From Candidatus Wolfebacteria bacterium (GTDB taxonomy: Bacteria; Patescibacteriota; Minisyncoccia; UBA6257; UBA9933): 6,168 bases of DNA. The DNA lies in contig DAHWFZ010000003.1 in NCBI GenBank assembly GCA_027336345.1, positions 1 through 6,168 on the forward strand. Reading direction: 5' to 3'. Under the pieces are notes generated by a model. It was not told the DNA's origin. It did not search any database and saw nothing but the letters and a program-made list of their open reading frames with translations. The stretch's first letter is position 1. Each line of letters starts with the position of its first letter. The position numbers and the translations under genes are program-made. Positions 1-5,810 of this stretch are shown here, piece after piece.

Positions 1-291
1 AACGAAACCTACAAAGTTTACGACCTTTCCGCTCTTGATCATTTAACCCTCTCTTTAACGGAGCTTAATGCCCAAAAATCAACAACCGGGCATTCTCATA
101 TTGAAGCGGATGAAGTTTATGTTTTTATATCCGGAGAAGGCTCAATGGAAATAGGAGAAAAAACAATCAAAGTAAAAGGCGGCGATGTCGTCGCCGTTCC
201 AAGAGGAGACTTCCATAAAGTTTACAATCAAGGAGAAAATACTTTAAGCTTTTGGACAATTTTTGAAAAATACGAAGGAAGAGGAAAATAA
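1..291 (+). CDS. Cupin-domain protein, C-terminal part (5' end outside window)
   Basis: The frame is open from base 1 to the TAA at 289-291, giving 96 residues with no start codon that must be used, so the N-terminus probably lies upstream. The single-domain cupin signature is clear. Motif 1 is GHSHIEADEVYVFISGEG, with metal-ligand candidates His31, His33 and Glu38 (numbered from the first codon). Motif 2 is GGDVVAVPRGDFHKVYN, with His72 as the fourth ligand. It ends FEKYEGRGK. By family knowledge such proteins are small cytoplasmic beta-barrels binding Mn, Fe, Ni or Zn; they include sugar-phosphate isomerases and epimerases, dioxygenases and small-molecule sensors. The sequence does not say which, and I do not assign a substrate. 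It reads toward the tRNA 44 bases downstream and may be co-transcribed with it. The cupin assignment is secure; the function is unknown. Confidence 0.88.
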   Translation, partial: NETYKVYDLSALDHLTLSLTELNAQKSTTGHSHIEADEVYVFISGEGSMEIGEKTIKVKGGDVVAVPRGDFHKVYNQGENTLSFWTIFEKYEGRGK

Positions 292-292
292 A

Positions 293-334
293 TATTTTAA
301 TGTTTAAATATTGAAATATTTAAACATTAAAATA
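293..334. repeat. Perfect 20-bp AT-rich palindrome between cupin gene and tRNA
   Basis: Arms 293-312 and 315-334 are exact reverse complements separated only by GA. The stem is almost wholly A-T, with a single G-C pair. It begins two bases after the cupin stop codon and ends one base before the mature tRNA 5' end. No U-run follows it, so it is not a standard intrinsic terminator. It could stabilise the 3' end of the cupin message, mark the boundary for tRNA 5' processing, or act as a binding site in DNA. Confidence 0.75.
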
Positions 335-335
335 C

Positions 336-418
336 GCCCAGGTGGTGAAATGGCATACACGCAGCGTTCAGGTCGCTGTGACCGCAAGGTCGTGGAGGTT
401 CAACTCCTCTCCTGGGCA
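336..418 (+). tRNA. tRNA-Leu (anticodon CAG)
   Basis: This is a complete class II cloverleaf of 83 bases. The acceptor stem GCCCAGG (336-342) pairs with CCTGGGC (411-417), with discriminator A418. The D stem is GTG (345-347) with CAC (358-360) around a loop containing GG. The anticodon stem CAGCG/CGCTG (362-366, 374-378) encloses TTCAGGT, putting anticodon CAG at 369-371, which reads the CUG leucine codon. The long variable arm is GACC-GCAA-GGTC (380-391), as expected for bacterial tRNA-Leu. The T arm is GGAGG/CCTCT around TTCAACT, with one G-U pair at its base. CCA is not encoded (A418 is followed by CA), so a CCA-adding enzyme must complete the end. Confidence 0.97.
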
Positions 419-473
419 CAAAAATTACAATTAGAATATTTTTACCCCTCTCGCCATCCCGAACAGAGCGTCT

Positions 474-615
474 GTCATCCTGAGCTTGCGAAGGATCCCC
501 CTAGATTCTTCGAAGTATCTCAGAATGACGCCCCTATGCTTGCCATCCTGAGCTTGCCGAAGGATCCCATTAAAATCGGATAACAAAATGAGATCCACTG
601 GTAAGCTCGGAATGG
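474..615. repeat. Four dispersed-repeat units in two head-to-head pairs (gene-free stretch 419-791)
   Basis: Four copies of one degenerate 25-30-base unit lie here. The forward form starts GTCATCCTGAGC and ends GAAGGATCC (474-498, and 542-567 as GCCATCCTGAGC). The reverse-complement form ends in CAGAATGAC (503-529) or CTCGGAATGG (590-615). The order is forward, reverse, forward, reverse, so each pair can fold on itself. Similar units occur at 3857-4006, 5431-5553 and inside 5811-5956. I see no convincing coding sequence between the tRNA and 792; the open frame crossing the tRNA on the plus strand is spurious. Confidence 0.8.
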
Positions 616-654
616 TAAAATCGGTTCTATATTGAAAATTTAATTTAAACTTTT

Positions 655-691
655 CTGCCTATATAGGCAGCAATATCCCGTAAAAAACGGG
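655..691. other. Two adjacent small hairpins upstream of the RNase J gene
   Basis: CTGCCTATATAGGCAG (655-670) is a perfect 16-base palindrome. Six bases later CCCGT (677-681) and ACGGG (687-691) form a 5-bp stem around AAAAA. They lie about 100 bases before the RNase J start and are followed by TATACT at 695-700, which resembles a -10 box but has no convincing -35 partner. They could be an operator pair, a structured leader if transcription starts further left, or the relic of a terminator. The sequence does not decide between these. Confidence 0.45.
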
Positions 692-791
692 ACTTATACT
701 AATTTAATAAAATCAGAAATCCGAATTCATCGAATCCCGAATAAATTTCGTATATTCGCGACACATTCGTATTTCACAAATAAAAAAACAT

Positions 792-1868
792 ATGCGAGAA
801 AGAAAAATCGTACGCGCCTCAAGGCCGTCAACAGACCGCAACCAGGCGCCGTCCAAACCGTCGGCAAGGACGGGCCGGAGACCAATGGAAACAAACCGAA
901 ATAAAGAACGCGGCCCGGTTAGAAATTCAAATAGAGGCGGAGGCATGCCCGAATCAAACAGAAAAACGCCCCGCAGGCCGATATTCCAAAGGCTAAGCCC
1001 GGTATCGGGAACAGCAAGCGAAGCAGGCGACACGCTTAAATTTTTCGCGCTTGGCGGGTTGGAAGAAATCGGAAGAAATATGTCCGTTTTTGAATACAAA
1101 GACGAGATTATTATTTTTGACGCCGGAATCCAGTTCCCCGAAGAAGATACTCCGGGAATAGATTACATTATTCCGAATACGGAATATTTAGAGGCCAATA
1201 AGCACAAAATAAAGGCTCTTATAGTTACCCACGCCCATTATGATCATATCGGCGCCATTCCCTATATTATGGGAAAAATCGGGAATCCGACTCTTTACAC
1301 GACAGCTCTGGCAAAAGAAATGATCAAAAAAAGGCAGGATGAATTTACCAATGCTCCGAAAATTGATTTTGAAGTCATTAAAAACCACGATGTCGTAAAA
1401 ATATCGGATAATTTTGAACTGACATTTTTCGGCGTCATCCACAGCATCCCCGACACCGTAAGCGTCCTTATCAAAAATCCGGTCGGAAATTTTGTCTATT
1501 CAACGGACGTTAAATTTGATTACGACGAGAAAGGAAATGCCATGGGGCTCGATGAATTCGCCTGGGCCGGAAAACAAAATATCCATACTTTGTTTTTGGA
1601 AAGCACCGGCGCCGAAGTGCAGGGCATATCGCCTTCCGAGTCGCTGGTCATAAAAAATCTTGAAGATATCTTTAAAAAAACAAAAGGGCGTTTGATTATC
1701 GGAACATTCGCTTCAATGCTGAACCGCTTGGCGGAAATAATCAAAGTAGCGGAAAAATACGACCGCAAAGTTTTCATTTCCGGACTTTCAATGAAAACCA
1801 ATCTTCAGATAGCTCAAAACTTGGGCTACGTTAAAATAAAAAAAGGCACCATAGTACCCCTTGATTAA
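792..1868 (+). CDS. rnj: Ribonuclease J, N-terminal portion (ends at premature in-frame TAA)
   Basis: RNase J is a cytoplasmic 5'-3' exonuclease and endonuclease for mRNA decay and rRNA maturation, built from a metallo-beta-lactamase core with an inserted beta-CASP domain. This 358-residue part begins with about 80 residues of disordered, Arg/Pro/Asn-rich sequence. Catalytic core sequence starts near LKFFALGGLEEIGRN (82-96). The zinc motif THAHYDH is at 146-152, with further ligand candidates His217 (VIHSIPDT) and Asp239 (STDVKFD). Beta-CASP sequence follows: LESTGAE at 269-275, then GTFASMLNR at 304-312. The frame stops after KGTIVPLD, where family members run on without a break. ATG 792 is the first standard start after an upstream in-frame stop at 708-710; no Shine-Dalgarno precedes it. 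Identity is secure. On its own this piece lacks the SGH and IHG motifs and should be inactive. Confidence 0.93.
   Translation: MRERKIVRASRPSTDRNQAPSKPSARTGRRPMETNRNKERGPVRNSNRGGGMPESNRKTPRRPIFQRLSPVSGTASEAGDTLKFFALGGLEEIGRNMSVFEYKDEIIIFDAGIQFPEEDTPGIDYIIPNTEYLEANKHKIKALIVTHAHYDHIGAIPYIMGKIGNPTLYTTALAKEMIKKRQDEFTNAPKIDFEVIKNHDVVKISDNFELTFFGVIHSIPDTVSVLIKNPVGNFVYSTDVKFDYDEKGNAMGLDEFAWAGKQNIHTLFLESTGAEVQGISPSESLVIKNLEDIFKKTKGRLIIGTFASMLNRLAEIIKVAEKYDRKVFISGLSMKTNLQIAQNLGYVKIKKGTIVPLD
1866..1868 (+). other. In-frame TAA interrupting RNase J
   Basis: The codon falls between VPLD and IHKYKDDKVLVLSTGAQGEP, inside uninterrupted RNase J homology and with no change of frame. A single base change from GAA, AAA or CAA would create it. 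The cupin gene, trpS, the C-terminal RNase J piece and the transpeptidase gene all end in TAA, so reassignment of UAA in this genome is very unlikely. A real nonsense mutation or a base-calling or consensus error are the plain explanations. Confidence 0.9.
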
Positions 1869-1940
1869 ATTCATAAATATAAAGACGACAAAGTTCTCGT
1901 CTTATCAACAGGAGCTCAGGGAGAACCAAACGCCAGCCTT

Positions 1941-2687
1941 ATGAAAATAGTAAACGGCGAACACCGCCAACTCCAGATCAAAGCGGGTGATTCCGTGGTA
2001 TTTTCATCATCGGTAATTCCGGGCAACGAACGCGCAGTCCAGGTTTTAAAAGATAACCTTACAAGGCAGGGCGCCAAGGTCTATCATTCAAAAATCGTTG
2101 ACCTTCACGCTTCGGGCCATGCGACAGGAGACGAATTAAAACAGGTCGCGAAACTGGTAAAGCCGAATTATTATCTTCCAATTCACGGACAATACTTTAT
2201 GCGCGCCATTAACGTGGAACTCGCGGAAGAAGCCGGACTGGCAAAAGGCCATGGCCTGCTCGTAGACAACGGACAAATCGTAAAATTCCGAAAAGACGAA
2301 GCTCAAATAACCGATGAAACCGTTCCGGCTTATTACGTAATGGTTGACGGTTTGGGAGTCGGCGATGTCGGAGAAATTGTTATGCGCGACAGAAAACTTT
2401 TGTCGCAGGAAGGAATGGTGGTTATTATCGCCACTCTGGACAGGAAAACCGGAAGATTTTTGAAAAACCCGGACGTAATTTCCCGCGGGTTTATTTACTT
2501 AAGGGAAAACAAAGACATTGTTGATGAAATGAGAAATAAAATAAAAAACATAATCGCGCGCATCCCTATGCATCAGGAAGTTGATCCCGATTACGTAAAA
2601 GGATTGATGCGTGACCAAATCGGGCAATTTTTGTATACTAAAACAAAGAGAAGGCCGATGGTCCTGCCGGTGATAATACAAGTTTAA
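1941..2687 (+). CDS. rnj: Ribonuclease J, C-terminal portion (same frame, after the stop)
   Basis: The frame is open from 1869, directly after the TAA, and conserved RNase J sequence (VLVLSTGAQGEP) already occupies 1869-1940. ATG 1941 is only the first ATG and sits inside the conserved core; nothing resembling a well-placed ribosome-binding site precedes it. From that ATG the 248 residues include NGEHRQLQIKAGDSVVFSS, PGNE (27-30), the beta-CASP histidine motif HASGH (56-60) and IHGQY (81-85), which are active-site motifs of the family. The C-terminal domain follows and ends with the typical TKTKRRPMVLPVIIQV. Joined to the upstream piece, the gene would encode about 631 residues, long for RNase J only because of the basic N-terminal tail. 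The halves hold complementary catalytic residues, so activity needs readthrough, reassembly of two chains, or an error in the stop. Re-initiation here is possible but not shown. Confidence 0.85.
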   Translation: MKIVNGEHRQLQIKAGDSVVFSSSVIPGNERAVQVLKDNLTRQGAKVYHSKIVDLHASGHATGDELKQVAKLVKPNYYLPIHGQYFMRAINVELAEEAGLAKGHGLLVDNGQIVKFRKDEAQITDETVPAYYVMVDGLGVGDVGEIVMRDRKLLSQEGMVVIIATLDRKTGRFLKNPDVISRGFIYLRENKDIVDEMRNKIKNIIARIPMHQEVDPDYVKGLMRDQIGQFLYTKTKRRPMVLPVIIQV

Positions 2688-2768
2688 AGAAAAATGGAAA
2701 ACGTTTAATAAAAGGTACGCTTTTTTGCTTTTCCTTTTTACATTATCCGTTCACCATTTCACACTCTG

Positions 2769-3758
2769 ATGTCAAAACCTATTTTAATTTCCGGGATTCA
2801 ATCCAGCGGAAAACTCCATATCGGGAATTACATAAGCGCTCTCAAAAATTTCGTCTATCTTCAGAATTCCGGTCGCTATCAATGTTATTTTTTCATTGCC
2901 GATTTGCATTCGCTTACGTCCGATTTCAGCCCGTCGGAAAAATACAAACAAATTATGGATATTGCCCTCAGTTTTTTAGCGGCGGGCATTGATCCGAAAA
3001 AATCAACAATCTTCATCCAATCGCAAATTCCGGAACATTCCGAGCTCACATGGATTTTAAACACCATTGCTCCGTTCGGAGAATTAAAAAGAATGGTCCA
3101 GTTTAAAGACAAAGCATCCAGACAGGATGACGTAAATGTCGGCCTTTTTGATTACCCCGTGCTGCAAGCAGCCGATATTCTGCTTTATGACGCCGAAATT
3201 GTTCCCGTCGGAGAAGATCAGGTCCAGCATCTGGAGCTTACCAGAACTTTAGCCAGAAAATTCAATTCCAAATTCAAAAAAATATTTATTGAGCCGAAAG
3301 AGTTACTCACTGAGACGCCAAAAATTATGAGCTTGTCCGATCCTTCAAAAAAAATGTCCAAGTCAGTTCCGGAAACCTGCGTATTTTTGGACGACTCGCC
3401 GGAGGCAATACGTGAAAAAATAAAACGCGCCACAACAGACTCCGGCCGCGAAGTAACATATCATCCGGAAACAAAACCCGGCATCGCCAATTTAATAAGG
3501 ATTTATCAAGGATTCAGCGATTTAACCGCCAAGGAAATTGAACACAAATTCTCCGGCGTAAATTACGGGCAGTTCAAAAAAGAAGTCGCGGAACTTATCA
3601 TTGAGAGCCTGAGGCCTTTCAGGGCGAAGAAAAAACTTTTATCGCGTAAAATCGGATCGGTTGAAAAAATAATGGATCAAGGCCGTAAAAAAGCGTCGGC
3701 CAAGGCATCCCAAAAAATGAAGCAGGTTAAGAAAGTTCTGGGTCTAAGTAAAAAATAA
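2769..3758 (+). CDS. trpS: Tryptophanyl-tRNA synthetase
   Basis: This class I synthetase activates tryptophan with ATP and charges tRNA-Trp in the cytoplasm. The 329 residues match the usual bacterial length of about 330. The N-terminal Rossmann fold opens with ILISGIQSSGKLHIGNY, carrying the HIGH-type motif HIGN at 17-20. FIADLHSLT (42-50) follows. The Trp-pocket region FDYPVLQAADILLYDAEIVPVGEDQVQHLELTR (127-159) contains GEDQ at 148-151. The ATP-binding KMSKS loop is exact at 195-199. The C-terminus is lysine-rich (KASAKASQKMKQVKKVLGLSKK). ATG 2769 fits the family N-terminus; no Shine-Dalgarno is visible upstream. It lies 81 bases after the RNase J gene in the same direction, with only a weak possible hairpin between, so the two may share a transcript. 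A strong terminator follows. All key motifs are intact. Confidence 0.97.
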   Translation: MSKPILISGIQSSGKLHIGNYISALKNFVYLQNSGRYQCYFFIADLHSLTSDFSPSEKYKQIMDIALSFLAAGIDPKKSTIFIQSQIPEHSELTWILNTIAPFGELKRMVQFKDKASRQDDVNVGLFDYPVLQAADILLYDAEIVPVGEDQVQHLELTRTLARKFNSKFKKIFIEPKELLTETPKIMSLSDPSKKMSKSVPETCVFLDDSPEAIREKIKRATTDSGREVTYHPETKPGIANLIRIYQGFSDLTAKEIEHKFSGVNYGQFKKEVAELIIESLRPFRAKKKLLSRKIGSVEKIMDQGRKKASAKASQKMKQVKKVLGLSKK

Positions 3759-3769
3759 TGGATCTCAAT

Positions 3770-3802
3770 AAAAAATAGTCAGCCGCGGCTGATTATTTTT
3801 TT
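3770..3802 (+). terminator. Intrinsic terminator after trpS
   Basis: The stem centres on AGCCGCGGCT and extends through TAGTC/GATTA (one G-U pair) into A-rich and T-rich flanks, followed by a run of seven T at 3796-3802. It starts 12 bases after the trpS stop. The A-run on its left could also make it work for minus-strand transcripts. Confidence 0.9.
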
Positions 3803-3856
3803 ATACCTTGTATTTTTTAAATTACGAAATTGTTCTCAAAATGACATACCCCTCTT

Positions 3857-4006
3857 GTCATTCTGAGGTAATCCGAAGAATCTCAATGGAGGTTATTCTG
3901 AGCTCCGCGTTTATTGGAAGCCGGCTTCCTCCGCATCAGAGTTCTCTGTCATTGCGAGAAGGAACGACGTTGTTGTAATCAACTCCCCGTCAGGGTCAGC
4001 AATCTC
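3857..4006. repeat. Three dispersed-repeat units upstream of the transpeptidase gene
   Basis: Unit one (3857-3884) runs GTCATTCTGAG to GAAGAATCTC. Unit two (3893-3946) starts TTATTCTGAGC and carries an internal insert with the perfect palindrome GGAAGCCGGCTTCC (3917-3930), ending GAGTTCTC. Unit three (3948-4006) runs GTCATTGCGAG to GCAATCTC with an insert containing CCCCGTCAGGGTCA. Just before, TTTAAATTACGAAA (3816-3829) matches 13 of 14 bases in an end of the fold-back element at 5811-5956. I see no gene in 3803-4046. Confidence 0.75.
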
Positions 4007-4030
4007 AAATTTATGTTGCCAGCGCTTTTT

Positions 4031-4039
4031 TGATATACT
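4031..4039 (+). promoter_or_regulatory. Extended -10 promoter element
   Basis: TGATATACT fits the extended -10 pattern TGn-TATAAT with one mismatch. It ends seven bases before ATG 4047, so transcription would begin at about the start codon and give a leaderless or nearly leaderless message. This agrees with the absence of a Shine-Dalgarno. No good -35 box is present at standard spacing. Confidence 0.45.
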
Positions 4040-4046
4040 TAATGAA

Positions 4047-5423
4047 ATGAAACAGTTTTTAAGCGCCAAAATTCCGTTATATGCCGTTATTTTTATTTTA
4101 ATTCTCATAGCCGCGGGAGGAATTGTTTTTTATAAAGAATTCCGGGAAGTTATTTACGACTACAAGCTTTACCTTACGCAAACAAACGAAAGCGCCGCAA
4201 CGGAATTCCAGTACGGCATCTGGCCCGCCCTTTCAAACCAGAATTTTTTCAAGCAAATTGAAAGTAAATTTATTTCGGACAAAGCGACTTTTATTGAAGC
4301 CGACTTGTCCAATATGAAAATCGGGCTTTATAAAAACGGCGTTCCATTCAAGGAGTATCCCATTCTTTCCAAAGGAAAACCCGGCTCCTGGTGGGAAACT
4401 CCGGCCGGCCTGTATAAAATTGAGACAAAAGAGGAAAATCATTTTTCTTCTTTTGGAAATGTGTTTATGCCATACAGTATGGATTTCCAGGGGAACTTTT
4501 TCATACATGGCTGGCCGTATTACTCCGACAACACTCCCGTATCTTCGTCTTATTCCGGCGGCTGCATCCGCCTTTCCAGCGCCGACGCCGAAGAATTATA
4601 CGGACTGGTTAACATCGGCACGCCTGTCTTAATTTATGAAAATAATCAGGTGTCCGACAATTTTTCATACCAACTGAAAATTCCGGACATATCGGCGCAG
4701 GAATATCTGGCGGCGGATATAAAAAACAATTTCGTATTTTTGGAAAAAAACAGCAAAACGCCAATGCCCGTTGCCTCAATCACAAAACTTGTTACCGCAA
4801 TGGTGGCTTCGGAATACATCAATCTGGACAGCGATATATTCATAGATAATTCAATGCTTGCCCCGACCTCCAAACCCCGCCTTGTCGCCGATAAATACGT
4901 TCCCGCGTTCCAGCTTCTTTTCCCTCTCCTTATGGAATCATCAAACGAAGCCGCCGCCGCTTTTTCAAAACATCTTGGAGACGAAAGATTTATAAAACTT
5001 ATGAACGATAAAGCAAATTCACTGGGTATGGCGGATACTATTTTTGCCGATGCCTCCGGATCAAACGACGGCGATATCTCAACCGCCGAAGATATTTTTA
5101 ATCTCATTAAAAATATCTACAACAACAGAAGCTTTATCCTTAAAATCAGCGCCGGACAGCTGGAAACAAGCGCCTATGGAGCCCCAAAATTCAAGAATTT
5201 GGAAAACTTTAACGGCTTTGCCGATGACCCGGATTTTCTGGGCGGGAAGGTCGGAGAAACAACAGATGCGGGGCAAACAATTGTTTCGCTTTTTAATATT
5301 AATTTCGGCAATGAAATCCGCCCGGTTGCAATCATTGCCTTAAATTCTCAAAATAATATTGCGGACGTCCAAGCAATCAAAAATTACATTCAGTCAAATT
5401 ACGCCATTAACAACAGAAATTAA
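4047..5423 (+). CDS. Membrane-anchored L,D-transpeptidase (YkuD) fused to S11 D,D-carboxypeptidase-like domain
   Basis: The 458-residue protein has a short cytoplasmic start, one hydrophobic segment at about 9-29 (signal anchor), and an extracytoplasmic remainder. Residues about 80-198 form a YkuD domain: TFIEADLSNMKIGLYKNG, then FIHGWP with His154, and the catalytic SGGCIRL with Cys173 and Arg175. Such enzymes make 3-3 cross-links in peptidoglycan from tetrapeptide donors. Residues about 213-455 resemble peptidase S11 (DacA type): SxxK as Ser244-Ile-Thr-Lys247, SxN as Ser298-Ser299-Asn300, and the third motif as Lys401-Val-Gly-Glu where KTG is usual, followed by TTDAGQTIVS. S11 carboxypeptidases trim pentapeptides to the tetrapeptides that L,D-transpeptidases need, so the fusion couples two successive steps. 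The Val in the KTG motif may alter activity. ATG 4047 gives the anchor directly. Domain calls are secure; whether both are active is inferred. Confidence 0.92.
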   Translation: MKQFLSAKIPLYAVIFILILIAAGGIVFYKEFREVIYDYKLYLTQTNESAATEFQYGIWPALSNQNFFKQIESKFISDKATFIEADLSNMKIGLYKNGVPFKEYPILSKGKPGSWWETPAGLYKIETKEENHFSSFGNVFMPYSMDFQGNFFIHGWPYYSDNTPVSSSYSGGCIRLSSADAEELYGLVNIGTPVLIYENNQVSDNFSYQLKIPDISAQEYLAADIKNNFVFLEKNSKTPMPVASITKLVTAMVASEYINLDSDIFIDNSMLAPTSKPRLVADKYVPAFQLLFPLLMESSNEAAAAFSKHLGDERFIKLMNDKANSLGMADTIFADASGSNDGDISTAEDIFNLIKNIYNNRSFILKISAGQLETSAYGAPKFKNLENFNGFADDPDFLGGKVGETTDAGQTIVSLFNINFGNEIRPVAIIALNSQNNIADVQAIKNYIQSNYAINNRN

Positions 5424-5430
5424 TTTTTTT

Positions 5431-5553
5431 GCCATTGCGGATGAAATGAAGTAATCTATCTGTCATTGCGAGGTACTCCGCGGCAATCTCTCTGCCATTC
5501 TGAGCGTGCGTTTGTTGGAAGCTGGCTTCCTCCCTGTTAGGGTCAAGAATCTC
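5431..5553. repeat. Three dispersed-repeat units after the transpeptidase gene
   Basis: Unit one (5431-5457) runs GCCATTGCGG to GTAATCT. Unit two (5462-5490) runs GTCATTGCGAGG to GGCAATCTC. Unit three (5494-5553) starts GCCATTCTGAGCG, carries TTGTTGGAAGCTGGCTTCCTCC and TTAGGGTCA, and ends AGAATCTC. Unit three shares its insert with the unit at 3893-3946. The array starts seven bases after the transpeptidase stop codon; no terminator with a clear U-run is seen there. Confidence 0.75.
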
Positions 5554-5571
5554 ACTTATTTTAAAAATTAG

Positions 5572-5757
5572 GGGAGAAATGAAAAGATTTGCGAGAACCG
5601 CGGATGGATTGTTGGCGCCCCAGTCATTCTCAATCCAGTGGCAGTCCCAGTGCCACCCGCCATCGTTCCAATACAAGTAAAGCGTGTAATAATCGCCGTT
5701 CAGGTTCCGAAGAATTATATAGAATACCATTCGTGCCACTGCTCCTTGAATACTCAA
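5572..5757 (-). other. W/N-rich segment resembling a DGR template or variable repeat
   Basis: On the minus strand a frame from TTG 5757 reads ARMVFYIILRNLNGDYYTL, then YLYWNDGGWHWDCHWIENDWG, then ANNPSAVLANLFISP ending at 5572. The core alternates fixed Trp codons (TGG) with codons of the form NNC: CAC, GAC, TGC, CAC. That is what adenine-specific mutagenesis would make from a WNWNYNW-type template of AAC and TAC codons. The frame has no recognisable N-terminal domain and runs on past ISP through the repeats to 5407, overlapping the transpeptidase gene, so the downstream part is unlikely to be coding. A candidate minus-strand promoter lies 55 bases upstream. From memory, similar W/N-rich strings with an NPxAVLATLFISP tail recur in CPR genomes near DGRs; I cannot verify this here. 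It could be a template RNA, a decayed variable repeat, or a small unknown gene. Confidence 0.5.
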
Positions 5758-5810
5758 AAGAATAATCTCAGAACCGTAGCCGCCTGCTTATATTCACCTA
5801 ATACCGTCTT

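Noticed and set aside
311..583. A 90-residue plus-strand open frame
   Set aside because: It runs through the whole tRNA-Leu and the dispersed repeats, and shows no domain or protein-like composition.
474..615. CRISPR array
   Set aside because: The units alternate in orientation, vary in sequence and spacing, and are not direct repeats with regular spacers.
713..1099. A 128-residue minus-strand open frame
   Set aside because: It is antisense to the RNase J N-terminus, whose coding nature is certain, and has no recognisable motif.
1840..1868. Frameshift at the A-run as the cause of the RNase J break
   Set aside because: Homology before and after the stop is in the same reading frame, so an insertion or deletion in the A-run cannot explain it; a substitution is needed.
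2710..2738. Terminator between the RNase J gene and trpS
   Set aside because: AAAAGG and CCTTTT could pair, but the stem has six mostly A-T pairs around a 17-base loop, which is too weak to call.
4646..5107. A 153-residue minus-strand open frame
   Set aside because: It is antisense to the S11 domain, whose motifs are clear, and is the usual shadow of a real gene.
5407..5571. Downstream continuation of the W/N-rich minus-strand frame
   Set aside because: These 55 codons simply translate the dispersed repeats and overlap the end of the transpeptidase gene, so they are probably not protein-coding even if the upstream segment is meaningful.
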